A stretch of DNA of 52,752 nt from JBALVO01 sp036961445 (GTDB taxonomy: Bacteria; Pseudomonadota; Gammaproteobacteria; Pseudomonadales; Halieaceae). A program made the translations under genes and the position numbers. Of the stretch, positions 26,383 through 35,614 are shown piece after piece (the first letter of the stretch is position 1; each line of letters begins with the position of its first letter). The stretch lies in the NCBI GenBank assembly GCA_036961445.1, contig JBALVO010000012.1:1-52752 (forward strand). The letters are read 5' to 3'. The notes beneath the pieces are model-generated. The model had not been told where the DNA came from, searched no databases, and saw nothing but the letters and a program-made list of their open reading frames with translations.

Positions 26383-26582
26383 GGAGATCCCTTACCGTTG
26401 GATGCGTCAGCATACCAGCAAGATGCATGCTGAATATTGACTCGCAGCAAAAAAATTAGGGTTCGTGGTCCTTGCGCAGAGCAAACGCTTAACAATTCTT
26501 TACCGGCAGTGGCAGGGATTTACACTGGAGCTCATGCTAGCCTTGGGTATTGTTAGGAAAACCCTCTGCCTGGAGCTGGAAG

Positions 26583-26948
26583 ATGATTGCAAAATATACG
26601 ATTGCAGTAATGTGCATATTGCCTGTGCTGGCAGCCTGCACCACTACCGACGAGATTATTATCGATAAAAAAGGCGTTGATATGAGCCGCTATGAACAGG
26701 ATCTGGCGGATTGCCGTGGCTATGCCACGGAGGTGAAGACGGGTGAAAAAGGCGCCAGGGGGGCGGTATCTGGTGCCGTTGTTGGTGGCGCGGTCGGTGC
26801 CATACTCGATGGATCCGAGGGTGCCGGGCGCGGCGCGGGGGTAGGCGCTGTGACCGGTGGCGCCAAGGGTGTCAACAAGGGTGAGCAGGAAGAAGTGCAG
26901 GTAGTGAAGCGCTGCCTTCGTGGACGCGGTTATAGAGTCCTGAATTAG
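26583..26948 (+). CDS. Glycine-zipper lipoprotein
   Basis: Predicted outer-membrane or periplasmic lipoprotein of 121 aa. MIAKYTIAVMCILPVLAAC is a lipoprotein signal with lipobox LAAC (Cys19). The centre is a glycine zipper (AVSGAVVGGAVGAILDG, then GAGRGAGVGAVTGGA) typical of small envelope proteins. ATG 26583 is chosen because GGAG (26572-26575) sits seven bases before it and it starts the signal peptide directly. Two cysteines in the mature part (in LADCRGYA and VKRCLRG) could form a disulfide. Single gene, convergent with the AsmA gene. Confidence 0.83.
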   Translation: MIAKYTIAVMCILPVLAACTTTDEIIIDKKGVDMSRYEQDLADCRGYATEVKTGEKGARGAVSGAVVGGAVGAILDGSEGAGRGAGVGAVTGGAKGVNKGEQEEVQVVKRCLRGRGYRVLN

Positions 26949-26985
26949 GCTCGCTTGCGTCCATCTTGGCGCTAACGCCGCTGCA

Positions 26986-28827
26986 CTACTTAAACAGCTT
27001 GTCGAGTAGCTTTCCGGCTTTTTTCTGTAACTGTTTTTGCGCCTCATTTTTGGTCAGGTCCTGAATGATCTCTTCGGTATCAACCGAGCACCACTTGGCG
27101 GGATCGCCACTGGTATTACCTTTGCAGTTTACCGGCCAGTCTATGGCAGTGAGGCGCTTGCTAATCCGGCAGGCAGAATCCAGCTGTTCAAGCTCTGGCG
27201 ACAATGTAGCTTTGAAGGCGGCTTTGAAATCCTGACTCAACAGGTTAAATGCGCCAGTGCCTTTGAGGGACACCTGCTGCAGTTCTGCTAGCAATGGTTG
27301 TAGCTGCGCTTTGCCATCATCCAATTGAATATCCGCAGACAGATTTTTAATGCTGGTGTTGGCGGGGAAGGTGGCGGTGAGCCGTTCCTGGTTGGTCAAC
27401 GCCACTGCCTGGCACAGCATATTTTCTATACTCATATCTTTCAGTACGACTTGTTCGGTGGTCAGTTTAACGGGTCCGCTTAGTCCGGCAGTTAATTCAT
27501 TGGCAGAGCGCCCCTTGCTAGTTAGTTGCCAGTTCAGACTGGCTGTACCAGTGACCAAAGGGTCAGATTCCATTGCTGCCAGGGTAGTGGCGATGTCCAT
27601 GGCGGTAAGGCTGCCAGTGGTGTTTAGTGCAGCGGTATTGTGCTTGCCGTTGAAGGTGGCTACAAGATCCAGTTTGCCACCGTGCAAATCGCCGGTGAGT
27701 GTGCTGACGTCGATCACTCCGTCAACAGCGCGCAGCTTGAGGTGCAGGTTGTTTACTGTGTGTTGGTCTAATACCGCTTTTGCTATGGTCAGTTCGGCGC
27801 GGGTATCGATCAGGCGAATAGCGTCCAGGGGCAGAGGTTCGTCTCCGGTAGTCGTGTCTGTAGTCGATGCTTTTTCAGTGGCTGATGGACCGGCCAGCAC
27901 CAGCAGCGCGGGATTTAGCTGATCCAGTCGCAAGTTGGTATCGATCTGGGGGCTCTCGAAGCTGGCGTAGCGCAGCGTCCCCTCACCTTGTGTCTCGCCC
28001 AGCTCCAACACTAACTGTAGATCTGCTATTTGACGTGTCAGGTCCACCGAGCCACTGGCCTTTAACTTGAGCGGCTGTGCAGTAGCGCCACTGACAACCA
28101 GGTTTATGGGCTTGAGCACAATTGTCTGGTTCTGTTGGTCAATCTGGATTTTACCCTCAAGGCTTATATCTATTACCTGTTCGCCGGGTAGGCGAACCTG
28201 CAGTGCCAGTGGAACGGGGTCGCCATTCAGGTTAAGACCGGTGGTTTCCAGCTTGACCAGCTCTACGACGGTTGACTCATGCGTGGCGGGATCGACGATT
28301 TCAACACGTGAGTCAGTGATAATGAGGTGTTGTACGTTGAGTGCCAGTGGTGCAGCTATGACAATTTCAGCACCGGCAGCGTCGCCCGCGGCGGCCATGG
28401 TCTTGCGCTTTGCGGCATAAAAAGCGTCGAGTTGTTCATCGCTCAGTTTGCTGGTATCGGCGCTGGCCTGCTCTGGAGCTGATTCTATGGTGGCGGCGAG
28501 ACCGTCCAGGCTGATGGTATTGATCTCCATTTTGCCGGAGAACAAAGGCAGCAGTTGTACACCGATTTCCAGTGCTCTTGCCTGCAGGTCTGGTTGCTCT
28601 TTGCCGGGCATGGTGAGACTGGCATCACCCAGGGCAATGCCTACTGTGGGAAACAGTGAAAGACTGGTCTGCCCCTGAACGATGAGTGTTGCCCCGGTCT
28701 CTTCATGGATCGCGGCGGTTGCGAGTTCCAGTATCTTATCCTTGTCCAGAAATACACTGACTAAAAAGGCAGCTGAGCCTATCAAAAGCAGCGTGATGGC
28801 GAGGGTTATTGAGATAATCCTGAACAT
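26986..28827 (-). CDS. AsmA-family envelope protein
   Basis: A 613-aa protein with one N-terminal signal-anchor helix (about 5-25) followed by a long periplasmic domain rich in beta strands. The N-terminal LATAAIHEETGATLIVQG and the C-terminal domain (GTGAFNLLSQDFKAAFKATLSP) match AsmA. AsmA-like proteins are now viewed as bridge-like lipid transporters or outer-membrane biogenesis factors. This places another lipid-envelope function beside the sphingolipid region, although the gene is separated from it by avtA. Confidence 0.87.
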   Translation of the reverse strand: MFRIISITLAITLLLIGSAAFLVSVFLDKDKILELATAAIHEETGATLIVQGQTSLSLFPTVGIALGDASLTMPGKEQPDLQARALEIGVQLLPLFSGKMEINTISLDGLAATIESAPEQASADTSKLSDEQLDAFYAAKRKTMAAAGDAAGAEIVIAAPLALNVQHLIITDSRVEIVDPATHESTVVELVKLETTGLNLNGDPVPLALQVRLPGEQVIDISLEGKIQIDQQNQTIVLKPINLVVSGATAQPLKLKASGSVDLTRQIADLQLVLELGETQGEGTLRYASFESPQIDTNLRLDQLNPALLVLAGPSATEKASTTDTTTGDEPLPLDAIRLIDTRAELTIAKAVLDQHTVNNLHLKLRAVDGVIDVSTLTGDLHGGKLDLVATFNGKHNTAALNTTGSLTAMDIATTLAAMESDPLVTGTASLNWQLTSKGRSANELTAGLSGPVKLTTEQVVLKDMSIENMLCQAVALTNQERLTATFPANTSIKNLSADIQLDDGKAQLQPLLAELQQVSLKGTGAFNLLSQDFKAAFKATLSPELEQLDSACRISKRLTAIDWPVNCKGNTSGDPAKWCSVDTEEIIQDLTKNEAQKQLQKKAGKLLDKLFK

Positions 28828-28929
28828 GTAGATTCCCTGTGTTTTTTTGGTCAGTGTTTGCGTCGGCGATCATACAACAATAAGTCAGTTTGACGTATTT
28901 TTCCCGCCCGAATACGAACAGTGGGTTTT

Positions 28930-30186
28930 TCAGGCCTGGCTGTAGGCCCTGGCTACTTCTTCGGCGATGATAGTCACTCCGCGTTGCACGGTAGCAGCAT
29001 CCCGGGCGTAGGACACACGAATGCATTCGTGTTGGTGTGGCCAATCTTCGTCCAGTCCAACGAAAAAATTGTGTCCTGGTACGATCAGCACGCCCCGCTG
29101 TTTCAATCGTTGATACAGCTCCTGGCTGGTGATTGGCAGGCCTTCAAACCACAGCCACAGGAAGATAGCGCCCTCCGGTTTGTGTATGTGGTAAGGCAGA
29201 GCGCCCAGCTGCTCACGGAACCAGCGCAGGGCCTGTTGTGAGCGCTCACGATAGAACGGGGTCACGTAGTCTCGAGTCAGAGACAAAATCTCGCCGCTGT
29301 CAAACAGCGCCTTGGCCAGCGCCGGGCCCAGGTTGCCGCAGGCCAGGCTGACAATAGTATTGGCATTGGTATAAGCCTCAATTATATCCTCCCGGGCGAC
29401 CACAATGCCCGTGCGCACTCCCGGTAGACCAAGCTTGGACAGGCTGAGGGTTAGTATGGTGTTTTCGTTCCAGTGGGGCCGGGCATCTACAAACAGTATG
29501 TTGGGGAAGGGCAGCCCATAAGCCCCATCGATAATCAGCGGTATGTCCCGTGCCGTGGCTATGTCATCCAGGTGGGCGATTTCTTCGTCGGTAAGTACAT
29601 TACCTGTGGGGTTGGTAGGCCGTGAAACACACAGGGCTGCGACGTCATCACCCAATTTGAGATGAGAAAAATCAACATGGTATTTAAACAGATGGTCGTC
29701 CAGTAGTTCGATACTGGGACGGGTGGCAGTGAAGAAGTTGTCGGATAGCCCGATGTCCCCATAGCCGATGTATTCCGGGGTCAGGGGTAAATGGATGGAT
29801 TTGTGGCGGCCATCTGGCATCAGCCCAGCAAACAGATTGTACAATACGAAAAAGGCGGACTGGCTGCCGTTGCTGACGGCAATATTATTCCCGGATAATT
29901 GCCAGCCGAATTGCTTGTTGAGAAATGCGGCGATCTGCTCCCTGAACTCCCGGTCGCCCTGGGGAGATTGATAGATGCCGAACAGGCTGTGACGCTGCAG
30001 GGGATCGGCCATGATTTGCTCCAGTCGCTGCTGGAATATGGCTTCCACGTCGAGCAGGCGTCCGGGATTGCCGCCCCCCATGAAAATCATATCAGGGTTT
30101 TCATTGAGGGCGGTGCCCAGGTCGTTCATCAGTTCGACAATGCCGGAATGGCCGGCAAATTTCTTCCCAAAAGCAGACAGTTTCAC
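28930..30186 (-). CDS. avtA: Valine-pyruvate aminotransferase
   Basis: PLP enzyme that exchanges the amino group between valine and pyruvate or alanine. The sequence follows E. coli AvtA closely over its full 418 aa: GGGNPGRLLD, SNGSQSAFFVLYNLFAG, CVSRPTNPTGNV, the PLP lysine in SLSKLGLPG, and the C-terminal HKPEGAIFLWLWF and PGHNFF. Start is GTG (30184-30186). It is divergent from the 2OG oxygenase. No evident functional link to the lipid genes, except that it may supply alanine or 2-oxoisovalerate. Confidence 0.93.
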   Translation of the reverse strand: MKLSAFGKKFAGHSGIVELMNDLGTALNENPDMIFMGGGNPGRLLDVEAIFQQRLEQIMADPLQRHSLFGIYQSPQGDREFREQIAAFLNKQFGWQLSGNNIAVSNGSQSAFFVLYNLFAGLMPDGRHKSIHLPLTPEYIGYGDIGLSDNFFTATRPSIELLDDHLFKYHVDFSHLKLGDDVAALCVSRPTNPTGNVLTDEEIAHLDDIATARDIPLIIDGAYGLPFPNILFVDARPHWNENTILTLSLSKLGLPGVRTGIVVAREDIIEAYTNANTIVSLACGNLGPALAKALFDSGEILSLTRDYVTPFYRERSQQALRWFREQLGALPYHIHKPEGAIFLWLWFEGLPITSQELYQRLKQRGVLIVPGHNFFVGLDEDWPHQHECIRVSYARDAATVQRGVTIIAEEVARAYSQA

Positions 30187-30351
30187 TCAGGTGCTCTCTC
30201 TGGCAGTGCAGATGCTACTATAGCCTATAAGCGTAGCGCCGCTATCATGCTACTCGCAAGCGTTGGTTGTGAAAGGCCATTGTTGGCAAAAAAGTGGCTA
30301 TCCATACTTATTTCCCAGTCGTATACTTGGTTTTTAACTGATATTCACACG

Positions 30352-31113
30352 ATGTCCATCTCGAGCATGCATTATTTGAACCCGGCTGTACTGGATACAA
30401 TTGATCCAGCAGCGTTTCGTGCCCAACTCCCCTATCCGTGGATTAATCCCCAGTACTTTATAGCCGAGAACGGCTTTGCGGAGCTACTGGAGACTATGCC
30501 GGACCTTTCGCGGTTTCGCGGTTTTTTTGGCAAACAGCGCAAGCACGGGCAGTCCAGCCACGATCGCTATGTTCTCGATTATGAGGACGGCATGGACCTT
30601 TCTCCGTCCTGGAGCAGATTTATTGCAGAATTGCGCAGCCAACGCTATCGGGATTTTGTGTGTGCCATGCTGAATGTCTCTCACGTTCGGTTTCGATTTC
30701 ATTGGCACTTTACCCCCAACGGTGGCGAAGTTTCCCCGCACTGTGACTCCAAGGGCAAAATCGGATCGCAGATTTTTTATCTCAATACTGAAAAAGATTG
30801 GCAATGGGACTGGGGTGGAGAGACTGTAGTACTTGATGACAAGGGTTTGATTGACGCTGACAATGCCCCCTCGTTTGAGGATTTTGATGCGGAATATCCA
30901 GCAGAAACCAGAGATAACCGCAGCCTGATATTTGGCCGCCGTGGTAATTCCTGGCACGGTGTGCGGCGCATAAATTGCCCTGAAGATTATTTTCGCAAAG
31001 TTTTTATCGTTGTGTTTGAAGAGCATCGCCCGGTGCGTATGGCTGCCAAGAAATTCCGTCGCCTGTTAACTGGAGCGGAGCTGGTGACTGACAAAGAACG
31101 GCTGATGTACTGA
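30352..31113 (+). CDS. 2OG-Fe(II) oxygenase, copy 1
   Basis: Predicted iron- and 2-oxoglutarate-dependent hydroxylase of about 253 aa. The HxD iron ligands are in SPHCDSKGKIG (about 130-132), and the distal His in SWHGVRR (about 202) completes the triad; FRKVFIVVF gives the 2OG-side strand. This resembles prolyl-hydroxylase-like enzymes. The start is uncertain: ATG 30352 and ATG 30367 are both in frame without a strong ribosome site. The next gene begins 18 bp after its stop, so it is co-transcribed with a sulfotransferase, which suggests hydroxylation before sulfation of a shared substrate. Confidence 0.83.
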   Translation: MSISSMHYLNPAVLDTIDPAAFRAQLPYPWINPQYFIAENGFAELLETMPDLSRFRGFFGKQRKHGQSSHDRYVLDYEDGMDLSPSWSRFIAELRSQRYRDFVCAMLNVSHVRFRFHWHFTPNGGEVSPHCDSKGKIGSQIFYLNTEKDWQWDWGGETVVLDDKGLIDADNAPSFEDFDAEYPAETRDNRSLIFGRRGNSWHGVRRINCPEDYFRKVFIVVFEEHRPVRMAAKKFRRLLTGAELVTDKERLMY

Positions 31114-31131
31114 GAGACTGGCAAATCCCCA

Positions 31132-32055
31132 ATGCAAGTGAGCAGTAAACCGCCGCTACTAATACTGGGCGCTCCTCCACGGGGCGGCAACCATCTGCTG
31201 CGGGGGCTGCTGGATCATCACCCACAGCTACTTTTGCCACCGGACGAGGACTATTTTGTTCGACATTTGTCGCGGCATCCGCTGTTGCGTCTGCGTGGCA
31301 TGGTGGCCTCACACGTAGGCGCTCCGGAATTTTATCGACAATTGCAAAAAGACGGGCATCTGGAGCGTATCAATGCCGGCCACGGGACTGAAGTTTTCGG
31401 CACGGAAGGCTCCCTGGATTTGGTGGCCTATTACGATTATGTCAGCAAGCATCATCAGCGATGGGATGTCGATAGCCTGGTAAGTAATCATGTAGAGGCG
31501 CTGGCGGTTGCCTTGGGGCATGTTCATCGCGATCAGCGGCTGCGTGTTTTCTTTTGTGCCTTGCAGCCCAGTAACAGTGATTTGACCCGCGTTAGTAAGC
31601 TGTTGTCACGCAGTTACGAGGTGAAAGGTATATTCCTGGTAAGAGATCCGCGTGCTCACGTGGCGTCGAAGCTGATACGCAATCCCAGGTTGGACCTGGG
31701 TCGTTTTTGCAAGCGACAAAACCGCTACTGGCGAGAAATCGGCGCGTTCAACCAAGAGATTGGGCCGGCACTGCGTTTACGCTTTGAAGATCTGGTCATG
31801 GATACGCAAAGTTGCATGCGGCAGGTGTGCGAGTTTGCCGCGATAGAATATTCTCCGGCAATGCTTGATTACACTCAAGGGGGTGAGACCAGCCACAGTA
31901 ATTCTTCTTTTGCCAACAGCACGGGTATAGATCTCAGCGTGTTGACGCGCTATCGGCAGACACTGCCCGCAGAGACTATTGCGTTCCTGGAAGCGAATTG
32001 TTTACAGCAGCTTTTTTGGGATGCACCCCAGGCGCTGGCATCGCCAGGTGTATAG
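31132..32055 (+). CDS. PAPS-type sulfotransferase 1 (divergent)
   Basis: Predicted transferase of sulfate from PAPS to a hydroxyl group, 307 aa. GAPPRGGNHLL (13-23) matches the 5'-phosphosulfate loop, and FLVRDPRAHVAS (about 169-180) matches the 3'-phosphate region (RDPR). It lacks the C-terminal RKG-type motif of the two other sulfotransferases in this window and is only distantly related to them. It directly follows the 2OG oxygenase. Acceptor unknown; the genetic setting suggests a lipid. Confidence 0.8.
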   Translation: MQVSSKPPLLILGAPPRGGNHLLRGLLDHHPQLLLPPDEDYFVRHLSRHPLLRLRGMVASHVGAPEFYRQLQKDGHLERINAGHGTEVFGTEGSLDLVAYYDYVSKHHQRWDVDSLVSNHVEALAVALGHVHRDQRLRVFFCALQPSNSDLTRVSKLLSRSYEVKGIFLVRDPRAHVASKLIRNPRLDLGRFCKRQNRYWREIGAFNQEIGPALRLRFEDLVMDTQSCMRQVCEFAAIEYSPAMLDYTQGGETSHSNSSFANSTGIDLSVLTRYRQTLPAETIAFLEANCLQQLFWDAPQALASPGV

Positions 32056-32079
32056 ACTCTGCCAGATCAGCTAGAGTCT
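32054..32079. terminator. Possible bidirectional hairpin between convergent genes
   Basis: AGACTCT (32054-32060) and AGAGTCT (32073-32079) form a perfect 7-bp stem with a 12-nt loop that overlaps the end of both converging genes. T-rich tails are weak on both sides, so it may be an inefficient terminator or chance. Confidence 0.3.
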
Positions 32080-33003
32080 GTGTGCTTTGGGCCAGCGTCG
32101 CTTCAGACAGACCCATTGCTCGGGGTACTCACGAATCCAATCCTCAAAATGCTCATTAACTAATTTGGTGATGGCAATCGCCTGCTCTTTAATGGGAGCG
32201 TCTGGAATTGGACTGACGAGGGGGTCGTAAACAGTGATTCGGTAGCGGGTGCCGGGTAGGCGCTCCGCCCTTGCCACCACAAAAGCGGCACCCGTGCGCA
32301 AGGCCAGGCCGACAGCGCTGGTGTTGGTGAGGGCATCGGTACCGAAGAAGGGTATCAACTTGCCGGTATCGGGTCGTGTATCCATGGCCATGATAATACT
32401 GTTACCGGCCTTTAGTTCCTTGATAATGGGCCGGGGGCCAGCGTCCGAGGCAATCAGTTTGTCCCCGAAAGACTTGCGCAAATCGAGCATTAGATCGGCC
32501 AGGACCGGGTTGGATTCTGGCGCATATATAGCGTTTACAACCATGCCATATTCTTTGCACGCAAGTGGCGCCACCTGCCAGGGACCCACGTGAGCGGTTA
32601 CCAGTATGGCGGCCCCTTTGTTCTTCATTAGTTCATGCGCTTTGGGATGCACGACATATTCGATGCGCTGTTCACGTTCTGCCCAGATTTGTTCCAGTTT
32701 GATCAGCTCGGCGACCGAATTACCCAGATGTCGAAATATCTGCCGCGTTGTGTCTTCTCGCCATTGCTCGCTGGAGTCGGGAAACGCGACGGCAAGGTTG
32801 ATTCGAGCTTTCTTGGCTTTGTCGGAGTAGGGCCCAACCAGGCCAAAGGCAAAAGCGGATAGCGCGCTGGCTCGTTTTATCGAGAGCATGCGCATGATCC
32901 AGAAAATCAGATTAAATGCCCGCGCCTCAAGCCATTGTGAAATTTTTACCAACACTGGCGCTTTGCGCGCCAGACGTTTGGGGATGAGGTAAAACTGGGG
33001 CAC
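32071..33003 (-). CDS. LpxL/HtrB-like acyltransferase 1 (altered catalytic motif)
   Basis: Member of the lysophospholipid/lipid A acyltransferase family (Lyso_acyltransferase, LpxL type), about 310 aa with an N-terminal membrane-associated helix (ARAFNLIFWIMRMLSI). The usual H(X4)D/E motif is here HVGPWQ (about residue 138), with Gln in place of the acid; the downstream block (AGNSIIMAMDTRPDTGKLIPFFG) is conserved. I start at GTG 33003, because the frame further upstream runs into the hydroxylase gene. Last gene of the fatty acyl-AMP ligase operon. It may acylate a sphingoid or lipid intermediate, or may be a non-catalytic binder. Confidence 0.78.
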   Translation of the reverse strand: MPQFYLIPKRLARKAPVLVKISQWLEARAFNLIFWIMRMLSIKRASALSAFAFGLVGPYSDKAKKARINLAVAFPDSSEQWREDTTRQIFRHLGNSVAELIKLEQIWAEREQRIEYVVHPKAHELMKNKGAAILVTAHVGPWQVAPLACKEYGMVVNAIYAPESNPVLADLMLDLRKSFGDKLIASDAGPRPIIKELKAGNSIIMAMDTRPDTGKLIPFFGTDALTNTSAVGLALRTGAAFVVARAERLPGTRYRITVYDPLVSPIPDAPIKEQAIAITKLVNEHFEDWIREYPEQWVCLKRRWPKAHRL

Positions 33004-33013
33004 GTTGCTTAGC

Positions 33014-33625
33014 TCATTTTTTCCCGGGATCCGTGCCGAATACACGGTCCCATATGGGGGAGCTAACGCCGTAGCGACCGCCTTCACCTGAGAAATGGTG
33101 TTTCAGGTGATAGAGCTTGAGAGATTTCGCCACGGGGTTGCGCATGGGAAAATGGTGCGTTGAATAATGGATGTAATCATAGACCAAATACCCAACGATA
33201 AAGCCAGCACAAAATGGCTGAATCCATGGTTGTGGGATGACCAGTCCAAATAGCAGATATAGAACCGCCATAATCGGGATAGCGCCGGCTGGTGGCATCA
33301 CCAGACGCGTCTTATCCTTGGGGTCATCGTGATGGTTGCCGTGGAATAAAAACACCAGCCACTTGCCCAGCTTGCTCTTGGCCGGGAAGTGAAACAGGTA
33401 GCGGTGCAGGCAATACTCGGTCAGGGTCCAGATAAAAGCTCCGGCCAGCGCAATGGCGAGGACGGGAAGTCCGGGAAGTTGATACTGCGCGAAGCTGCGC
33501 CAGATTAACCAGCCGGCAATGGGCGCCCACATCAATAAAGGTGTAATAGGGTGTACATGAGATAGCCGTTCCAGAAAATCGTTCTCGAACAGGCGGATGG
33601 ACTGATGTTGTTTTTCAGGCTGCAT
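33014..33625 (-). CDS. Fatty acid hydroxylase superfamily protein (four His boxes)
   Basis: Membrane diiron hydroxylase of 203 aa. His boxes are HRYLFH (74-79), HGNHH (95-99), HYSTHH (153-158) and HLKHH (173-177), with hydrophobic segments between. This pattern and size match the Scs7/FA2H group that adds a 2-hydroxyl to the N-acyl chain of ceramides, as well as carotenoid hydroxylases; the setting favours the former. Its stop lies close to the next gene's start and its ATG overlaps the end of acyltransferase 2 (33615-33625), so all are in one operon. Confidence 0.87.
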   Translation of the reverse strand: MQPEKQHQSIRLFENDFLERLSHVHPITPLLMWAPIAGWLIWRSFAQYQLPGLPVLAIALAGAFIWTLTEYCLHRYLFHFPAKSKLGKWLVFLFHGNHHDDPKDKTRLVMPPAGAIPIMAVLYLLFGLVIPQPWIQPFCAGFIVGYLVYDYIHYSTHHFPMRNPVAKSLKLYHLKHHFSGEGGRYGVSSPIWDRVFGTDPGKK

Positions 33626-34601
33626 AGGAATCTACACCGGACTTGATGCCGGCCTCCTTAAATCGGTTTCGTTTTGGTGTTGGCCATATTTTTTTCGAAC
33701 AGAACCAGTCCTGTGGTTCCGCGCGAATCCAGTCTTCAAACTGGTGATGAACCTGTTGGATCATGTCGATGGCCTGGGTGTTTTCATCTGCGTTGATATC
33801 AGTGGGGCGAATGGGCGTGTGAAACGTGACGCGATAATGAGCATCTTGCAGTCTTTCCACTTGCACCGGCACGAGCTCCACGTCAAATTTCAGTGCCAGC
33901 TTGGCCGGCATGATAGTTGACGGTTTGTCATGGCCAAAGAAGCTGATAGCCTGGCCGTCGTCGACTCTGCGATCCATTACCATGGCGGCCGTTCTACCCT
34001 GCTTCATAGCGCGCATAAGTGGGCGAGCGCTTTGCTCCCTGGGTAATAATTCACAGTTCAGTGCTGCGCGCGAATCCAGCAGCATGCGATCCAACAGGGG
34101 GTTGGTAGGCGGCGAATAAAGACTGGCATTGGGTATATTCATTCTCGCCATGGCAGAGCCTACCACTTCCCAATTGCTCAGGTGTGCAGTCACCACGACA
34201 CAGGGCCGCCTGCTGTCCTGGTAGGTTGGGATCGGCTCGCGAATGTCGATGGTCAGGCGCTCAGAGTCAGACAATATGGTGGCTAAATGGGGGTACTCCG
34301 CCATTATTCTCCCGGCGCGGCCCCATGACTGGATGACCAATTGGTCGAGCTCGGAATCGTTTAGATCCGGGAAGGCCTTGGCATAGTTATTGCGGTAAAT
34401 CGCTGTCTTACGCTTGAGCCTTGGTCCTACCCAGCAACCGACCCTGTTGCCGAAGCGAGAGGCGGCATCGATAGGTAGCAATCTGGCGGCTCTGAGTAAC
34501 AGCCACACAAGCATAAAATCCAGTCGCCACAGTGATTGCTGCAGGAACCGGTGCTTGCGCGCTAGTTTGCGCAGTGAATTGCCGACAATAAACTCTGCCA
34601 C
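33615..34601 (-). CDS. LpxL/HtrB-like acyltransferase 2
   Basis: Second LpxL-type acyltransferase, 328 aa, with an N-terminal hydrophobic helix (LDFMLVWLLLRAARLLP). It keeps the canonical H(X4)E motif as HLSNWE (about 140), plus GRTAAMVMDRRVDDGQAI in the acceptor region. It likely acylates a lipid hydroxyl or amine at the inner-membrane face. It overlaps the hydroxylase gene by 11 bp and is separated from the SDR by 74 bp. With acyltransferase 1 it suggests an O- or N-acylated lipid product. Confidence 0.85.
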   Translation of the reverse strand: MAEFIVGNSLRKLARKHRFLQQSLWRLDFMLVWLLLRAARLLPIDAASRFGNRVGCWVGPRLKRKTAIYRNNYAKAFPDLNDSELDQLVIQSWGRAGRIMAEYPHLATILSDSERLTIDIREPIPTYQDSRRPCVVVTAHLSNWEVVGSAMARMNIPNASLYSPPTNPLLDRMLLDSRAALNCELLPREQSARPLMRAMKQGRTAAMVMDRRVDDGQAISFFGHDKPSTIMPAKLALKFDVELVPVQVERLQDAHYRVTFHTPIRPTDINADENTQAIDMIQQVHHQFEDWIRAEPQDWFCSKKIWPTPKRNRFKEAGIKSGVDSYAA

Positions 34602-34675
34602 GATTGCATCTACCTAAAAGCTGGTGATAGAAATTAGCCGGTAATTATATCGCACTATCGATGACTGGTTAGCTG

Positions 34676-35614
34676 TCATAGTGCCGAATTTTTGATCTCC
34701 TGCAGGCCTTCCCGCAGGCTGATTTTCGGCGTCCAGCCACAGCTGGCAGTTATTTCGTTGTTATCCACTACCCAGTTGCTATGGCGCAGTTCCCGTAGTT
34801 TTGGGGGGGTCAGCATCGGCGCCTGACCACTGATTTTCGCCATCATCATATTCAGCTGTGCTGCGCCATTAAGCAGCCATGTTGGCACGCTCCACAGACG
34901 AACGCGACGTGCCCAGGTGTCGCCGGCGATGGCGGCCAGTTCATGCCAGTCATAGCCTCCGGGCTTGCCATCGCAGGGGGTTAGTATCTGCTTCTGTGTT
35001 TGTGTAGTTTCCAGGGTGGCGATAAGGGCGGTTACCAGGTCAGTGACATGGATCAGGGAGATACGCGCCCCCAGTGATCCGGGTACGAAGGCAATTCCAC
35101 GGGCCATCCACTGGAATATGGGCAGCATCTCTTTATCCCCCGGTCCATATACGGCGGGAGGTCGCACAATAACCCAGTTCAGGTCAGCTTCGCGCTCCAG
35201 CAATCGTTCGCCCTCGCGCTTACTGTGGGCGTACCAGGACAAATTGGGTTCGCTTGCTGCCAATGACGATACCAGCAACAACTTGGGAGCGTTGGCCTGG
35301 GTCTTGATGGCGCTAATCAGCGCAGCAGTACCGGCCACGTTTACCCGGTCGAAGGCGTTCTGGGAGCTGCCCCGAACAGCCCCGGCTAAATGTATGATGA
35401 TGTCGCAGTTTGTTAGCAGCTTTTGTAGCGCGGCGGGGTTATGCAGGTCACCTGCGATGAGAGCAACACCCTGACTACTTAATTCACCCGCCTGGTCAGG
35501 ACTTCTGACCAGCGCGCGTACCGCAAAGCCTCGCTGCAACAAACGCGCGCACAGGGCCCTACCGATGAATCCGGTAGCGCCGGTTACGGCGATCAGGGTA
35601 TCTTTTGGGATCAG
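34676..35614 (-). CDS. NAD-dependent epimerase/dehydratase-type SDR, CerR-like (CTG start)
   Basis: Extended SDR of 312 aa. GATGFIG within residues 12-18 is the NAD(P) loop and SWYAHSKRE carries the catalytic Tyr128 and Lys132. The first ATG/GTG/TTG in frame (TTG 35542) would cut off the cofactor loop, so I start at CTG (35612-35614), whose TG is shared with the TGA of the preceding gene (CTGA), behind GAGGG. In Caulobacter an SDR of this type (CerR) reduces the ketone of oxidised ceramide next to spt. The surrounding genes make that role likely here, not proven. Confidence 0.8.
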   Translation of the reverse strand: MIPKDTLIAVTGATGFIGRALCARLLQRGFAVRALVRSPDQAGELSSQGVALIAGDLHNPAALQKLLTNCDIIIHLAGAVRGSSQNAFDRVNVAGTAALISAIKTQANAPKLLLVSSLAASEPNLSWYAHSKREGERLLEREADLNWVIVRPPAVYGPGDKEMLPIFQWMARGIAFVPGSLGARISLIHVTDLVTALIATLETTQTQKQILTPCDGKPGGYDWHELAAIAGDTWARRVRLWSVPTWLLNGAAQLNMMMAKISGQAPMLTPPKLRELRHSNWVVDNNEITASCGWTPKISLREGLQEIKNSAL

